Source of the DNA: Parabacteroides hominis
GTDB taxonomy: Bacteria; Bacteroidota; Bacteroidia; Bacteroidales; Tannerellaceae
Direction of reading: 5' to 3'
Length of the DNA stretch: 64,000 nucleotides
Assembly (NCBI RefSeq): GCF_014287585.1
Contig: NZ_JACOOJ010000017.1
Span: 36,857 to 100,856 of the forward strand
Shown here: in pieces, positions 54,808 to 63,555 of the stretch
Position numbering within the stretch: position 1 is the stretch's first letter
How the letters are laid out: each line of letters begins with the position of its first letter
Program-made: the position numbers and the translations under genes
The notes under the pieces: model-generated
Seen by the model: only the letters and a program-made list of their open reading frames with translations
What the model was told of the DNA's origin: nothing
The model's database searches: none

Positions 54808-55470
54808 TTAAAACAGAGCCTGTAGCCCGTCAGCCATAAGAGCGGACAAGATAGCGGCTATGATGACCAAAAAGAGCCATAAAACACAACGGCTTGCGAA
54901 TACAAGCGCTGCCTTAAAGCGTTCTTTACGAATATGCCCGGCCTGCCTGTCAAACAAGATTTCCAATTTCCGGTATTGTAAATAGCTTTCTTCAAACAAT
55001 TTCATTGATTTTTCCGTGTCCTTCGACTCTTCTATTTTAGCTGTAAAAACTGCCTTTACCGCATACCTCTTCAATTCACGGTAAGAGGTCCATTCCGTAC
55101 CAGAACCCATTTTTAATGGATCCATATACTTCATTTTCTTTTCATATCTTTTCACCGTATCCGACAAAGAAGCATTTAGTTGCTTAAAACAATCCAGAAT
55201 CAGACGCCGGATGTGACCCTCCGCTTTATCTATTTCTTTCTTCTGCCTCTCGATTTCTTTATGCTTCATCTCCGGATCATTTAAATCGATGGAACAATCA
55301 TAATGGCAACGGGCTATATGATCGTTAAAAGCCCTGATTTCATTTTGCAAAGCGTGGCTTATTTTGCCCGAACGCACCTCGACTTCGATTAGCAGCGGCT
55401 TGACCACCTCATTGTAGCTTTGGTACAAACCTTTCACACGCTCCCGATCTTTTTTTTCTAAAATCAACAT
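54808..55470 (-). CDS. Hypothetical tail-anchored coiled-coil protein (paralogue B)
   Basis: The 220-residue product has no signal peptide. Its charged helical body includes ERQKKEIDKAEGHIRRLILD and ESYLQYRKLEILFDRQAGHI, and a single C-terminal membrane helix lies at about 188-215 (FASRCVLWLFLVIIAAILSA). The opening LYQSYNEVVKPLLIEVEVR and IRAFNDHIA align with the next gene upstream (LYTLYNKEIKPLVAEIEAR, FFFNDYMA), so the two are paralogues. The family is unknown. It is third in a three-gene operon embedded among fimbrial genes but unrelated to them. Confidence 0.72.
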   Translation of the reverse strand: MLILEKKDRERVKGLYQSYNEVVKPLLIEVEVRSGKISHALQNEIRAFNDHIARCHYDCSIDLNDPEMKHKEIERQKKEIDKAEGHIRRLILDCFKQLNASLSDTVKRYEKKMKYMDPLKMGSGTEWTSYRELKRYAVKAVFTAKIEESKDTEKSMKLFEESYLQYRKLEILFDRQAGHIRKERFKAALVFASRCVLWLFLVIIAAILSALMADGLQALF

Positions 55471-55475
55471 AAGCC

Positions 55476-56123
55476 CTATTTATTTAGAATTGAAAAAAGA
55501 TAAGATTTAACCTCGCTTGGATAAAAAAAGGAAACAACAGCGGATATCAATATAGGAAATATCCAAATAAAAAGTTTACTTTTGAAAGATAAATGATACA
55601 TGGAAACGGCGCGATTCACTTCGCAACTTTTAAGATTGAGGAAATCCTCCAACTTTATATAATCTTGATAAGCATCCTGATATAAAGTCAAAGCCTCGGT
55701 GGCAGAGAGCCACCTCTCCCTCTCCTTTGCTAACATCAATTTGGATTCTGCTGATTTCTTCTTCCTTGTATATTCCTTGAAGAAAGAGCCGTCATTGATA
55801 GCATTCAAATCTACATTCAGGGTTTGTTCTTCAAAAAGTTCTATCACCAAAACTAATGCTGCATTCAAATATACATACAAATATAATTTGAGCTGTGTCA
55901 GATGCTTCAAAGCCAACTCTATCGATTCGTCATATTCTTTTTCAGTAATGGATTCACGATACCCATTCGCCATATAATCATTAAAGAAAAAAATTTCCGC
56001 CAACAAGGGTTCTGGAAATTCTTCAAACCGAGCTTCTATTTCAGCTACTAACGGTTTGATTTCTTTATTATATAATGTATACAGTGCTTCTCTCTGGCGT
56101 TCTATTTCATTTTCAGGTATCAA
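55476..56123 (-). CDS. Hypothetical tail-anchored coiled-coil protein (paralogue A)
   Basis: The 215-residue product has the same layout as its downstream neighbour. It has the N-terminal motif LYTLYNKEIKPLVAEIEAR, a helical middle (LALKHLTQLKLYLYVYLNAA, ESKLMLAKERERWLSATEAL) and a C-terminal membrane helix (LFIWIFPILISAVVSFFY). It is 5 bp from the next gene and 2 bp from the previous small gene, so translation is probably coupled. No function is recognised; tail anchoring would place the helical body in the cytoplasm. Confidence 0.72.
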   Translation of the reverse strand: MIPENEIERQREALYTLYNKEIKPLVAEIEARFEEFPEPLLAEIFFFNDYMANGYRESITEKEYDESIELALKHLTQLKLYLYVYLNAALVLVIELFEEQTLNVDLNAINDGSFFKEYTRKKKSAESKLMLAKERERWLSATEALTLYQDAYQDYIKLEDFLNLKSCEVNRAVSMYHLSFKSKLFIWIFPILISAVVSFFYPSEVKSYLFSILNK

Positions 56124-56125
56124 AG

Positions 56126-56371
56126 CTACTTCAGATATTTACTAATGATCCGTCTAACATCCTCCAAACTCAAAATCCTTCCTAAATACAGATATACAGA
56201 ACCTCTCGGAGAAAGATGTTTTGTTCCCTTATGACTGAACTTCTTCTTATTTATAGCTGATATGGATCCGATAATATCAGAGATAGGCCTTGTGGTCAAT
56301 GCATTATAATCCAACCCTGTAGATTCATGCAGAAGTTCTTTAGTCTCTATACTTAATTTAAAGTCAGTCAT
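56126..56371 (-). CDS. Small hypothetical protein, first gene of embedded cassette
   Basis: The 81-residue basic soluble protein (SIETKELLHESTGLDYNALT, GRILSLEDVRRIISKYLK) is possibly a small helical regulator or toxin-antitoxin component, but no family is recognised. A TATCTTTGT -7 box on the minus strand (56396-56404) lies 24 bp upstream, and the stop is 2 bp from the next start, so it leads a three-gene unit. Confidence 0.6.
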   Translation of the reverse strand: MTDFKLSIETKELLHESTGLDYNALTTRPISDIIGSISAINKKKFSHKGTKHLSPRGSVYLYLGRILSLEDVRRIISKYLK

Positions 56372-56395
56372 TTTTTATCTGTTACAATTTGGGGA

Positions 56396-56404
56396 ACAAA
56401 GATA
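56396..56404 (-). promoter_or_regulatory. Putative -7 box of the three-gene hypothetical cassette
   Basis: The minus strand reads TATCTTTGT, an exact TAnnTTTG match, showing that this cassette need not be transcribed with the fimbrial genes on either side. Confidence 0.6.
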
Positions 56405-56513
56405 CGCTTTTTTCTTTATGCTCACAAATATAACGCTTAATTCCTTAAAGTGTTTCATAATAAAGTGCTTAATATTCCAAATATGATATTATTTCAATCT
56501 GCTACACAAAAAA

Positions 56514-56545
56514 AACAGGCAACCCGTGTGAATGGATTGCCTGTT
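56514..56545 (-). terminator. Rho-independent terminator after fimbrillin 56569-57819
   Basis: AACAGGCAA and TTGCCTGTT form a perfect 9-bp stem, followed on the minus strand by a T-run. It closes the upstream fimbrial transcript before the hypothetical cassette. Confidence 0.85.
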
Positions 56546-56568
56546 CCCTTTTTAAACCTGTAGGCTAA

Positions 56569-57819
56569 TTAATTCGCATCTTCTTCGTTCTGCTCGATCA
56601 CGTTCCATGGATCAACCATCACTGTTGCAGCAACATGGGCGTTCAATTCGATCTTATCCTCATTCCCTGAACCTTCACCCGTTATTTTAACAGTCAGTTT
56701 ATAAATATGATTTGCCAATATTTCAGGAACACTACCTGGAACATTATCTTTCAAAATAACTCGGAAATTCTTTGTCACTGCTTCAGCAGCAGAATTTCTC
56801 TTAAACTTACCTGTAATTAACAAAGCTGTTTCATACACACCATTATCCGAAGTCTGTGGTACATTAGAAAACGCATAAGCATAAAATTTACTGTCTTTAT
56901 AACTACTACTGTTAAAATCATACTCTGCATTTGCAACAGCGTCAAACTCATATTTTTTTGCCAACTGCTCTTTAACATCAGCATTCGGAAAAATCCATTC
57001 CTGATCCTTTTCATATCCAGGAGATTGATAACCTTTCACATAGTCACCGAATCCACCACCAAGTTTTGCTGTCGGACGAACATTTACCAAAGAAAGAGTA
57101 TCCAGTTCGAATGTTGCTCCCGGATAATTCTCACCTATAGCAACTGTCAGCTTTTCAACCTGAACACGGGCAACCATACGTGTTACAATCACTTTGTTAT
57201 AACCCGTAGGAGTAGTAGCATCAACTGTAGTTGTATATGCAACAGTAACCGGACTGGAAGAAGTACCTCCATTATTAGCCCAATTCTCTACATGTTCTTC
57301 TTCTCCTTTTACAAAAGGCTTCAAACCTGTAAAGTGAATTTCCGAACTAACCATCGGCAATGCACTTTCCTGAGGTATATATGTTTCAATTGATCCTGTC
57401 AAAACTTTCGTTTTTAAATCATCAAGGCTCGAAACAGTTTGTTGCGCTCCATTGGCAACCAATACCGCAATAAACTTATCCGCTGTAGGTGCTGTTTCAT
57501 CAGATTCCGGAGTAACCTTTACAATTACATGCTTAATGCAATCGATCGTCTCCCCTTCTTTGGCTGTTTCACGGGCAGAACCTGCCAATGTACCATCATC
57601 CTTAAAGATATAAGCATCCAATGTTTTAATTAATTTCTCATTATCCAAATTATCAGCTGCCGAACCAGGCTCCGCTTTTGTCTGTATCAATGCAGTTGCA
57701 CCAAATGACACATAGGCATCCACTTGTGCTTTCGGACCGTTGTTCGCATCGTCGTCCTTTGAGCAGCTTGCCATCGTGCAAACTGCCAAACCTGCTAATA
57801 AAATATTACGTAGATTCAT
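56569..57819 (-). CDS. Type V fimbrillin (Mfa1/FimA-like) lipoprotein
   Basis: The 416-residue product has a lipoprotein signal ending CTMASC. Typical strands are LIKTLDAYIFKDDGTLAGSA and KFIAVLVANGAQQTVSS, and a second domain begins VIVTRMVARVQVEKLTVAIG. The final segment AATVMVDPWNVIEQNEE has the V-x-V-x-x-W-x-x-V strand shared with neighbours at 57868, 59974 and 61986, as expected for fimbrillins that polymerise by strand exchange. It is last in the transcript before a terminator. Confidence 0.86.
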   Translation of the reverse strand: MNLRNILLAGLAVCTMASCSKDDDANNGPKAQVDAYVSFGATALIQTKAEPGSAADNLDNEKLIKTLDAYIFKDDGTLAGSARETAKEGETIDCIKHVIVKVTPESDETAPTADKFIAVLVANGAQQTVSSLDDLKTKVLTGSIETYIPQESALPMVSSEIHFTGLKPFVKGEEEHVENWANNGGTSSSPVTVAYTTTVDATTPTGYNKVIVTRMVARVQVEKLTVAIGENYPGATFELDTLSLVNVRPTAKLGGGFGDYVKGYQSPGYEKDQEWIFPNADVKEQLAKKYEFDAVANAEYDFNSSSYKDSKFYAYAFSNVPQTSDNGVYETALLITGKFKRNSAAEAVTKNFRVILKDNVPGSVPEILANHIYKLTVKITGEGSGNEDKIELNAHVAATVMVDPWNVIEQNEEDAN

Positions 57820-57867
57820 CCCTTTATATTTTTAATCGTTTATACTTTTATTTATTTTACCCTTATA

Positions 57868-58974
57868 TTATTTGACTACTGAAGTTTGATTTACGGGACC
57901 CCATCCTACAACTTCAACGCTTACGCTCAAATCTCCAGTAGAAGGTGTCGGAGGAACCGGAGGTATCGGGTCGTCGATATCGATGCCTTCGAAACTGTTC
58001 GGGCCGAAAGTGATGTTCAGGCGGTAGATGTAATTACGTTTCACGTACTTATGTGACTCGCCTTTTAAAACGACTCCGTTCTCATTGATTGTGGCGGCAA
58101 ACTCTTTTGTCTCGGCCTGATAGTTGGCATTTGCCAGGATCGTGGCATTCACGACAAGCTGTGTCGGATTGCTGCTATCCGTATTTTCCATTACATACTG
58201 GCGGAAAGGCGTTCCGGAAACCGGAAGGTTCTGTCCCAATGTGACAGCAGCACTATTACTCAGGTTTCCATCGACCATCACTGCACCCCAATAGGCCGTG
58301 CTGGCAAAGCGGGAGGCGGTTTTCTGGTTGGCTAAATAGATGCTGTTGATACGGACGGTACGTCCTCTCAACCTGCTGTTCGTATCGAAATTTGTCGATG
58401 CGCTCTTCAGTTCGATGCGGGCAGCCAGACGGGTCAGTTCCAATGGGGAAGAGATATTGTTGATATTCGTCTGCGTCGCATATCCGATATAGTTGTCGCC
58501 ATCTTCCAAGCGGTTGTCGGCAACAATCACCTGCGCGCTCATGGCAAGGTTCGTCTGCGACTGGTCAGACAGTTGTGCCAGACGATCCTGGAAATCACTA
58601 TAAGAAGCCACTCCGCTGAAAGCGTTCGCCGGGACATTGGCAAGAATGGCGATTATGGCATTCGTCGCTTTTGTCGGAACATTCAGGACGGTCGCTTCTC
58701 CACCGGAAGCAGACATATCGCTCGTCCAATATGGATCGACCAAGATCTGTGAACCGTCGGCAGTAAACGAAAGCACTGTTACGTTGTTTATATTTGTCTC
58801 GCCGGAAAGAGCATTATCATCTCCATCCGCTTTCGTACCCGGAGCAGAAGCTTTCATCGAGATATTCAGTTTCGCATCCTTCATATCCTTCACATTCACC
58901 GGCTGGCTGTCTTTCGAACAGCTCGCCAAAGCGAACAACGACAAACCGACTGCTATTATATTTCTTATTTTCAT
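57868..58974 (-). CDS. Type V fimbrillin (FimA-like) lipoprotein
   Basis: The 368-residue product has a lipoprotein signal ending FALASC. It has the fimbrillin pattern NINNVTVLSFTADGSQILVD, NAIIAILANVPANAFSG, LTRLAARIELKSASTNFDTN and HKYVKRNYIYRLNITFG, ending VEVVGWGPVNQTSVVK. It lies 19 bp after the FimB/Mfa2-like gene and 48 bp before the next fimbrillin. Its base composition looks more GC-rich than the fimbrillins at 56569 and 61986. Confidence 0.87.
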   Translation of the reverse strand: MKIRNIIAVGLSLFALASCSKDSQPVNVKDMKDAKLNISMKASAPGTKADGDDNALSGETNINNVTVLSFTADGSQILVDPYWTSDMSASGGEATVLNVPTKATNAIIAILANVPANAFSGVASYSDFQDRLAQLSDQSQTNLAMSAQVIVADNRLEDGDNYIGYATQTNINNISSPLELTRLAARIELKSASTNFDTNSRLRGRTVRINSIYLANQKTASRFASTAYWGAVMVDGNLSNSAAVTLGQNLPVSGTPFRQYVMENTDSSNPTQLVVNATILANANYQAETKEFAATINENGVVLKGESHKYVKRNYIYRLNITFGPNSFEGIDIDDPIPPVPPTPSTGDLSVSVEVVGWGPVNQTSVVK

Positions 58975-58993
58975 ATCTATACTTCTTTAGAGA

Positions 58994-59935
58994 TTAAAAT
59001 ATTATATCCTCTTCCACTACACCCCACGGAGTGACACGCATACGGGCTGAAATATTACCGTCTTCGCCAAACAGGATTTGCACATCCAGGCGGCCGCCTT
59101 CCGGTATTTCGAAAGGATTGCCTTCGACATCTTCATATAGAGTCCTATTGACAGTCCCGTCATTGCTGGTGATCTTTATACCCAAGTTTTCGCCGGCAAA
59201 CGAATTTTGCTTTCCGCCTAAACTTTCGTTATCGATAACTCCCTTTGTCAGCCATTCACGCGTAGCATCATATTCGCCTTCCGGGTTATACGTCACGCTA
59301 TCGCCGCTGAGGACACCGGCATTATTGTATGTATCCAGAGTCTGGTCGATATAGAAATCAAAATCAGATGCGCTCTTCAGGCCATAGGCTTTCAAGGCGT
59401 TAGGCAAGCCGAGTGTTTTAATCGTATAGGTTCCTGTTTTGAGGCGGATTACCACTTCGCCATCGCCGCCAACGAGACCGCTACCCAGTGATGTCACTTC
59501 TTTTGTCCCGAAATAGAGGCTGTCAGGAGATTGAGCATACCCTTCGGCACTCTTCAATTGCAATTGCAGCTCATCCATATTTTTCGGTTGGGTGATTATT
59601 TGATTTCCCCCTTTGAGGTTTCCCCATGCCACGATGTGCAACTTCGTATTGTCCGGATATTTATCCAGTTTGATTTCTTCTTTTGCCAGAATAAAATCTT
59701 TGCTTAGCTCGCGAGCTTCCAGGAAGTTCTTATTTGCATCGAAAATATACAAGGTTGCATCCGTCACCAACCCTAACCGGGTAATGTCGAGTATCTCTCC
59801 CCCATTAAGCCCTTCGACCTTCAGGGTCAACTTGCTACATTCGGCCAGATCGTCCTTGATGCAACTTGTCAGCATAACGGCAAGTGCGCCTGCGACCAGT
59901 AAAAGAGACTGTTTTATAAATGCTATATGTTTCAT
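58994..59935 (-). CDS. FimB/Mfa2-family fimbrial anchor or length-control lipoprotein
   Basis: The 313-residue product has a lipoprotein signal ending VMLTSC and the FimB/Mfa2 opening IKDDLAECSKLTLKVEGLNG. Domain features are LVTDATLYIFDANKNFLEAR, KLHIVAWGNLKGGNQ and GEVVIRLKTGTYTIKTLGLP, ending RMRVTPWGVVEEDIIF. Family knowledge: such subunits anchor type V fimbriae and limit their length, because they accept but do not extend the polymer. It lies between two fimbrillin genes, with 38 bp and 19 bp gaps. Confidence 0.85.
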   Translation of the reverse strand: MKHIAFIKQSLLLVAGALAVMLTSCIKDDLAECSKLTLKVEGLNGGEILDITRLGLVTDATLYIFDANKNFLEARELSKDFILAKEEIKLDKYPDNTKLHIVAWGNLKGGNQIITQPKNMDELQLQLKSAEGYAQSPDSLYFGTKEVTSLGSGLVGGDGEVVIRLKTGTYTIKTLGLPNALKAYGLKSASDFDFYIDQTLDTYNNAGVLSGDSVTYNPEGEYDATREWLTKGVIDNESLGGKQNSFAGENLGIKITSNDGTVNRTLYEDVEGNPFEIPEGGRLDVQILFGEDGNISARMRVTPWGVVEEDIIF

Positions 59936-59973
59936 AATACTATATTTATATCTGATTATTACCCTATTTCATA

Positions 59974-61353
59974 TCAATCGACATCTTGGTCAATTTCAAT
60001 CACATTCCAGTCTGCCACCTTAACCTGTGCTGCAACATGTGCGAAAGCGGCAGGGGTAAACGGATCATTCGAACCGGAACCCAATATCTGCACGGTCACG
60101 TTATATTTGGTGTTGCGCTGGATATGGACATTCGTCTTACCTTCGTCACCGGAGATCGTTCCGCCCTGGCTGTTGTCATTGATGATAACCGTATAGTAAC
60201 GATTGTTTTCGGTAACCGGTGCGCTGTCACCGATCTTATAGGTATAAGAACCTCTCAAGACTAATAAAGTGTAATTATTTTTTCCTGTTACATCTGTTTC
60301 ACCATCTTGGTTCGGGTAGACATAGCAGGGAGGAATAATATTGTTTGTCCAATCAAGCGTTGTAGTTTGTTCATTCGTCCCTGGCTTAGCGCTAATCATC
60401 AGAGGCTGATCCAGTACACGCAACATATCGTCATCACCTTTAGCCTCTCCGGTTTTATAAGTACCGGTATGGGAAGCATATTTTATAGGAGCTAAATAAT
60501 ATGTAGGATCTAAAGCTCCATTTTTCAATGGTGACTGTTCGATTGTTGTAACATCGCTGTTAGTTCCAATCCCGGCTGTGCTCTTCACATTGGCTACAAA
60601 AACTGAATCCAATGTAAAACTTACATTTCTATATTCCGGGTTTTCAGAGTCCGGTATCTCCGGCAATAAAACGCCCTTTAGTTTGATGGCGGCAACCGTA
60701 CGGGTCAAAACAACGGGGTTCTCACCATAAACTTCTGTTCCGGTCCCATAAGAAGTATCAATTATTGTTTTTCCTTTTTCACCGAATCCCACAAAATTTA
60801 TACCTGCGACAAGTTCAAGGGACAGCACTTCACTACTCATCGTAAGTCCATTATCCTTCGTTTCCGATGAAAGAGGGGTTGCAAGTTTAAGCACATTTTC
60901 CACTTTCAAGCGATCTTGCGGATTCGAACTATTGACAGAATTTGTCAGTTTTTGCAATACGCTGGGATCCAAGTTTGCGATCAGCAACAAATGAATGTTT
61001 CCGGATTTCACTTCTCCCTCAATTACAGTTTCATCTGTAGGATTCTTATAGGTCTGTGTGAAAATGGCTGCAATACTACCTACACGAACATTACTTTCAG
61101 AGTATGCCCCATTATTAAAAATCACCGCCGTCAACGTATTCACTTCAGAATCCCAAGTGAGCTCTGTTCCGGCATTGTCGTCGCCTATAAATCCGCCTTT
61201 CGTCTTTACCCTATTATCAGTCTGAACGGCCAATGACAATGTTGCATCCGGCACGACAGGCGTAATCGTCAGATTCACCGGATCGTCATTGTCCGAGCAT
61301 GAAAAGAATGCGCAGACCATCAGCATTAAAAGAAAGCAACTTTTCAGTTTCAT
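59974..61353 (-). CDS. Type V fimbrillin-like lipoprotein
   Basis: The 459-residue product has a lipoprotein signal ending CAFFSC. Strands VNTLTAVIFNNGAYSESNVR and IHLLLIANLDPSVLQKLTNS and the second-domain start VLTRTVAAIKLKGVLLPE are typical; it ends AAQVKVADWNVIEIDQDVD. It is longer than the usual fimbrillin because of extra loops. It is first in the transcript 59974-56569, with a TATCTTTGT -7 box at 61401-61409. Confidence 0.84.
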   Translation of the reverse strand: MKLKSCFLLMLMVCAFFSCSDNDDPVNLTITPVVPDATLSLAVQTDNRVKTKGGFIGDDNAGTELTWDSEVNTLTAVIFNNGAYSESNVRVGSIAAIFTQTYKNPTDETVIEGEVKSGNIHLLLIANLDPSVLQKLTNSVNSSNPQDRLKVENVLKLATPLSSETKDNGLTMSSEVLSLELVAGINFVGFGEKGKTIIDTSYGTGTEVYGENPVVLTRTVAAIKLKGVLLPEIPDSENPEYRNVSFTLDSVFVANVKSTAGIGTNSDVTTIEQSPLKNGALDPTYYLAPIKYASHTGTYKTGEAKGDDDMLRVLDQPLMISAKPGTNEQTTTLDWTNNIIPPCYVYPNQDGETDVTGKNNYTLLVLRGSYTYKIGDSAPVTENNRYYTVIINDNSQGGTISGDEGKTNVHIQRNTKYNVTVQILGSGSNDPFTPAAFAHVAAQVKVADWNVIEIDQDVD

Positions 61354-61400
61354 AGATATAAATATTATTTTGTTTTTTTACCTTATAAAATAATCACAAT

Positions 61401-61409
61401 ACAAAGATA
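61401..61409 (-). promoter_or_regulatory. Putative -7 box of the 61353-56569 fimbrial operon
   Basis: The minus strand reads TATCTTTGT, matching TAnnTTTG, 48 bp before the start at 61353. Between here and 61722 I see TATCAC-rich sequence and a palindrome GCGACAAATGTCGC (61710-61723), but no gene. Confidence 0.6.
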
Positions 61410-61722
61410 GGTATAAATAAAACAGGAGAGATAGGTAGTTCTCTCTTTGTTTATAGACGAATCTATCAAACTGCCAATGTGATAGTTTTAGCTCTTATCC
61501 TGCGATATACACCGACAATGTTTTATTTTCCGAAATTCTCTATCACTCTATCACTCCGAGGTATTAGCCACCTCATATCCAACCACTAAGCGAGTGACAG
61601 CAACCGCATTTCATCTATCACACATCTATCACAACTGTCACACCCGGTGAAAAGCACACGAACCGGCAGCCTTTAACAGCCAATAGACCGCTGAAAATCA
61701 CACTAATAAGCGACAAATGTCG

Positions 61723-61805
61723 CTAACATGGGGATGTCGGCAATCCCTACATCCCCATGTTCAGCCTCAAACATCCGGGTGTACGTTTCGCCAACATCCG
61801 GGTGT
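61723..61805. repeat. Array of four 22-23-bp palindromic units
   Basis: Cores ACATGGGGATGT, ACATCCCCATGT, ACATCCGGGTGT and ACATCCGGGTGT are centred at 61731.5, 61754.5, 61776.5 and 61799.5, giving spacings of 23, 22 and 23 bp. The centre changes (GGGG, CCCC, CCGG) while the ACAT/ATGT arms are kept, so the palindrome is conserved rather than the exact sequence. The array lies in the 630-bp gap between two fimbrial transcripts, upstream of the 61353 promoter. Confidence 0.75.
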
Positions 61806-61940
61806 TCCACATCTATTGTGCTTACTCTTGCCATTTCCGACAGTATGGTTTGTAAAAAAAGCATCTGTGCTTATTGTTATAGTATGTAAAGCTGCCTTTA
61901 ATTATAGTAAAACAGGAACCTCCTTGTATAAATGCAAAAA

Positions 61941-61964
61941 AGTGCTTCCGGGTAGGGAAGCACT
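61941..61964 (-). terminator. Rho-independent terminator after fimbrillin 61986-63146
   Basis: AGTGCTTCC and GGAAGCACT form a perfect 9-bp stem with a 6-nt loop, followed on the minus strand by TTTTTT. It makes the first fimbrillin a single-gene transcript. Confidence 0.88.
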
Positions 61965-61985
61965 CTTTTGTTATTTTGGGAGTTG

Positions 61986-63146
61986 TTATTTAACAGGAGT
62001 AACCTGAGTAACTTCATCCCAATCCTCAACCACAGTTTTGACTTTCAAAGATGGTCTCAGACCACCTATACCACCACCAATACCGGCAACAGCTAAAGAA
62101 ATCTTATAGTTCTTATTAGGAAGAATACCAGCACCAGCGTCTTGCCCAGTAATCGCACCATCTTTACCAATCTCTATGTTATAAAAACTATTATATGTAT
62201 TCTTAATAGTCTGACCGTCACGTACAGCACCTTCCACTTCCATTGTTCCGTTAAGCGTAAAAGCGGTAGGATTGTCATTCGAATACTCCCCACCTTCTTT
62301 AGTTGCTTCATTAGGCAATACATAGAATACAATAGAACTCGGTTTTGTTACGGACACCGCACTTGTTGTTGTTCCCATAATATATGTAGCAAAATCCTCA
62401 GTAGTATTAGCTACTATATAACTATTGTTTTGTTCATCATTACTAAGAGAATTCCATTCCCAACCAGTTAAACCACCAACAAATTTATCTCCTACAGCAT
62501 AAGATCTTTCAGAATTTTCACCGCGTTTCGCAAAAGTAACCGTAGAACTTTCGGGAGCCATGTTTACAGATGCTGAGATAAAATCAAATTTAAATGTACC
62601 GGCAGTAAATGCATTTTCATCTCCCTGTTGACTCATATCCAAAGTCAGATCAACCAACTCTACACGAGCCAAGTCACGAACCAAAGTCAACGTTGTTTCA
62701 TTCTTATCACCTGCTGCAATTGTTACATCTCCAGAAAGACCGTGCATCGGTAAGCTTGTTCCCTCAATATTGCCAGAAACATTAATTACTTCACTCGTTG
62801 GCACGCTTGTCATTTCTTTACTAAAATTAGCAAAACCTACACAATAAAGTTTCTGACCTACTTCCAGATTGTCAAAAGTGTAAGTATATTCCGACTTAAT
62901 TTCCGAAGTAAGATAAACACGACTAATAACTGTGTTTGTTTCCTGCTCAAGCAAAAAGATATTAATATCATTTACGGCAGTTTCAGTACCAGCCGCAATA
63001 TCTGCCTTTGTAGACTTCACACCAAGACCAATCGTCAAAGAAGCATCTCCCTTAGCATCCGGACCATTCTCAATCACATCGTCATTCGAACAAGAAGCGA
63101 ACGCACATGCGATCATAGTCGCATACATAAAATTTCTTAGTTTCAT
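61986..63146 (-). CDS. Type V fimbrillin (FimA-like) lipoprotein
   Basis: The 386-residue product has a lipoprotein signal ending CAFASC. It shows VNDINIFLLEQETNTVISRV, KLYCVGFANFSKEM, LTLVRDLARVELVDLTLDMS and a closing strand LKVKTVVEDWDEVTQVTPV. It is likely a structural or variant fimbrillin. It has its own terminator and a leader of about 200 nt to a possible -7 box, so it is separately expressed. An AraC-type regulator, now cut by an IS end, lies upstream on the same strand. Confidence 0.86.
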   Translation of the reverse strand: MKLRNFMYATMIACAFASCSNDDVIENGPDAKGDASLTIGLGVKSTKADIAAGTETAVNDINIFLLEQETNTVISRVYLTSEIKSEYTYTFDNLEVGQKLYCVGFANFSKEMTSVPTSEVINVSGNIEGTSLPMHGLSGDVTIAAGDKNETTLTLVRDLARVELVDLTLDMSQQGDENAFTAGTFKFDFISASVNMAPESSTVTFAKRGENSERSYAVGDKFVGGLTGWEWNSLSNDEQNNSYIVANTTEDFATYIMGTTTSAVSVTKPSSIVFYVLPNEATKEGGEYSNDNPTAFTLNGTMEVEGAVRDGQTIKNTYNSFYNIEIGKDGAITGQDAGAGILPNKNYKISLAVAGIGGGIGGLRPSLKVKTVVEDWDEVTQVTPVK

Positions 63147-63352
63147 ATTCTTAAAAATTAAAAAGTTAATAAATTCGTTTATTATAATGATTGTTTATTT
63201 TTCTTACCCTATAGCTTACTGAGTTGTTCGGAACGACTGTTGTGCTTTTGTTGTTCACCTTCCCATCGGCTAATTCTTATATTATACGATTACGAATCAT
63301 ACAATCCTCATTTTATCAATCTTATCGTCTCGGGCTTTTGTCTTTCGACACT

Positions 63353-63361
63353 GCAAAGATG
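63353..63361 (-). promoter_or_regulatory. Possible -7 box of the first fimbrillin
   Basis: The minus strand reads CATCTTTGC, one mismatch from TAnnTTTG, about 205 bp before the start at 63146. The 409-bp gap 63147-63555 is AT-rich. It holds a short palindrome GTTCGGAAC near 63230 but no gene, and I found no pair of inverted repeats that would mark an invertible promoter. Confidence 0.35.
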
Positions 63362-63555
63362 GTGGAAAAAGTAAAGAGGGGTTAGAGGCGTGACTATCAA
63401 AAATAATCGGTAAAACTCTAAGTCGCCATTTTGATTTATTTGCACCCTTTTTTGAGAAATTTTCAGTTTCATGGCGCTTATATTCCTATTATAAAACAAG
63501 AACAGGGCAAGAATGCAGTGTGACAAATTGTCCCAAATGACGGAATGTCCAGCGG

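Noticed and set aside
54629..54811. Plus-strand open frame of 60 codons
   Set aside because: It is arginine-rich with no recognisable start context and sits in the upstream region of the fimbrillin operon.
63308..63526. Minus-strand open frame of 72 codons
   Set aside because: It lies in an AT-rich leader overlapping the probable promoter of the first fimbrillin and has no protein-like pattern.
63147..63555. Invertible promoter controlling fimbriae
   Set aside because: I looked for inverted repeats flanking the promoter region and found no convincing pair in this gap.
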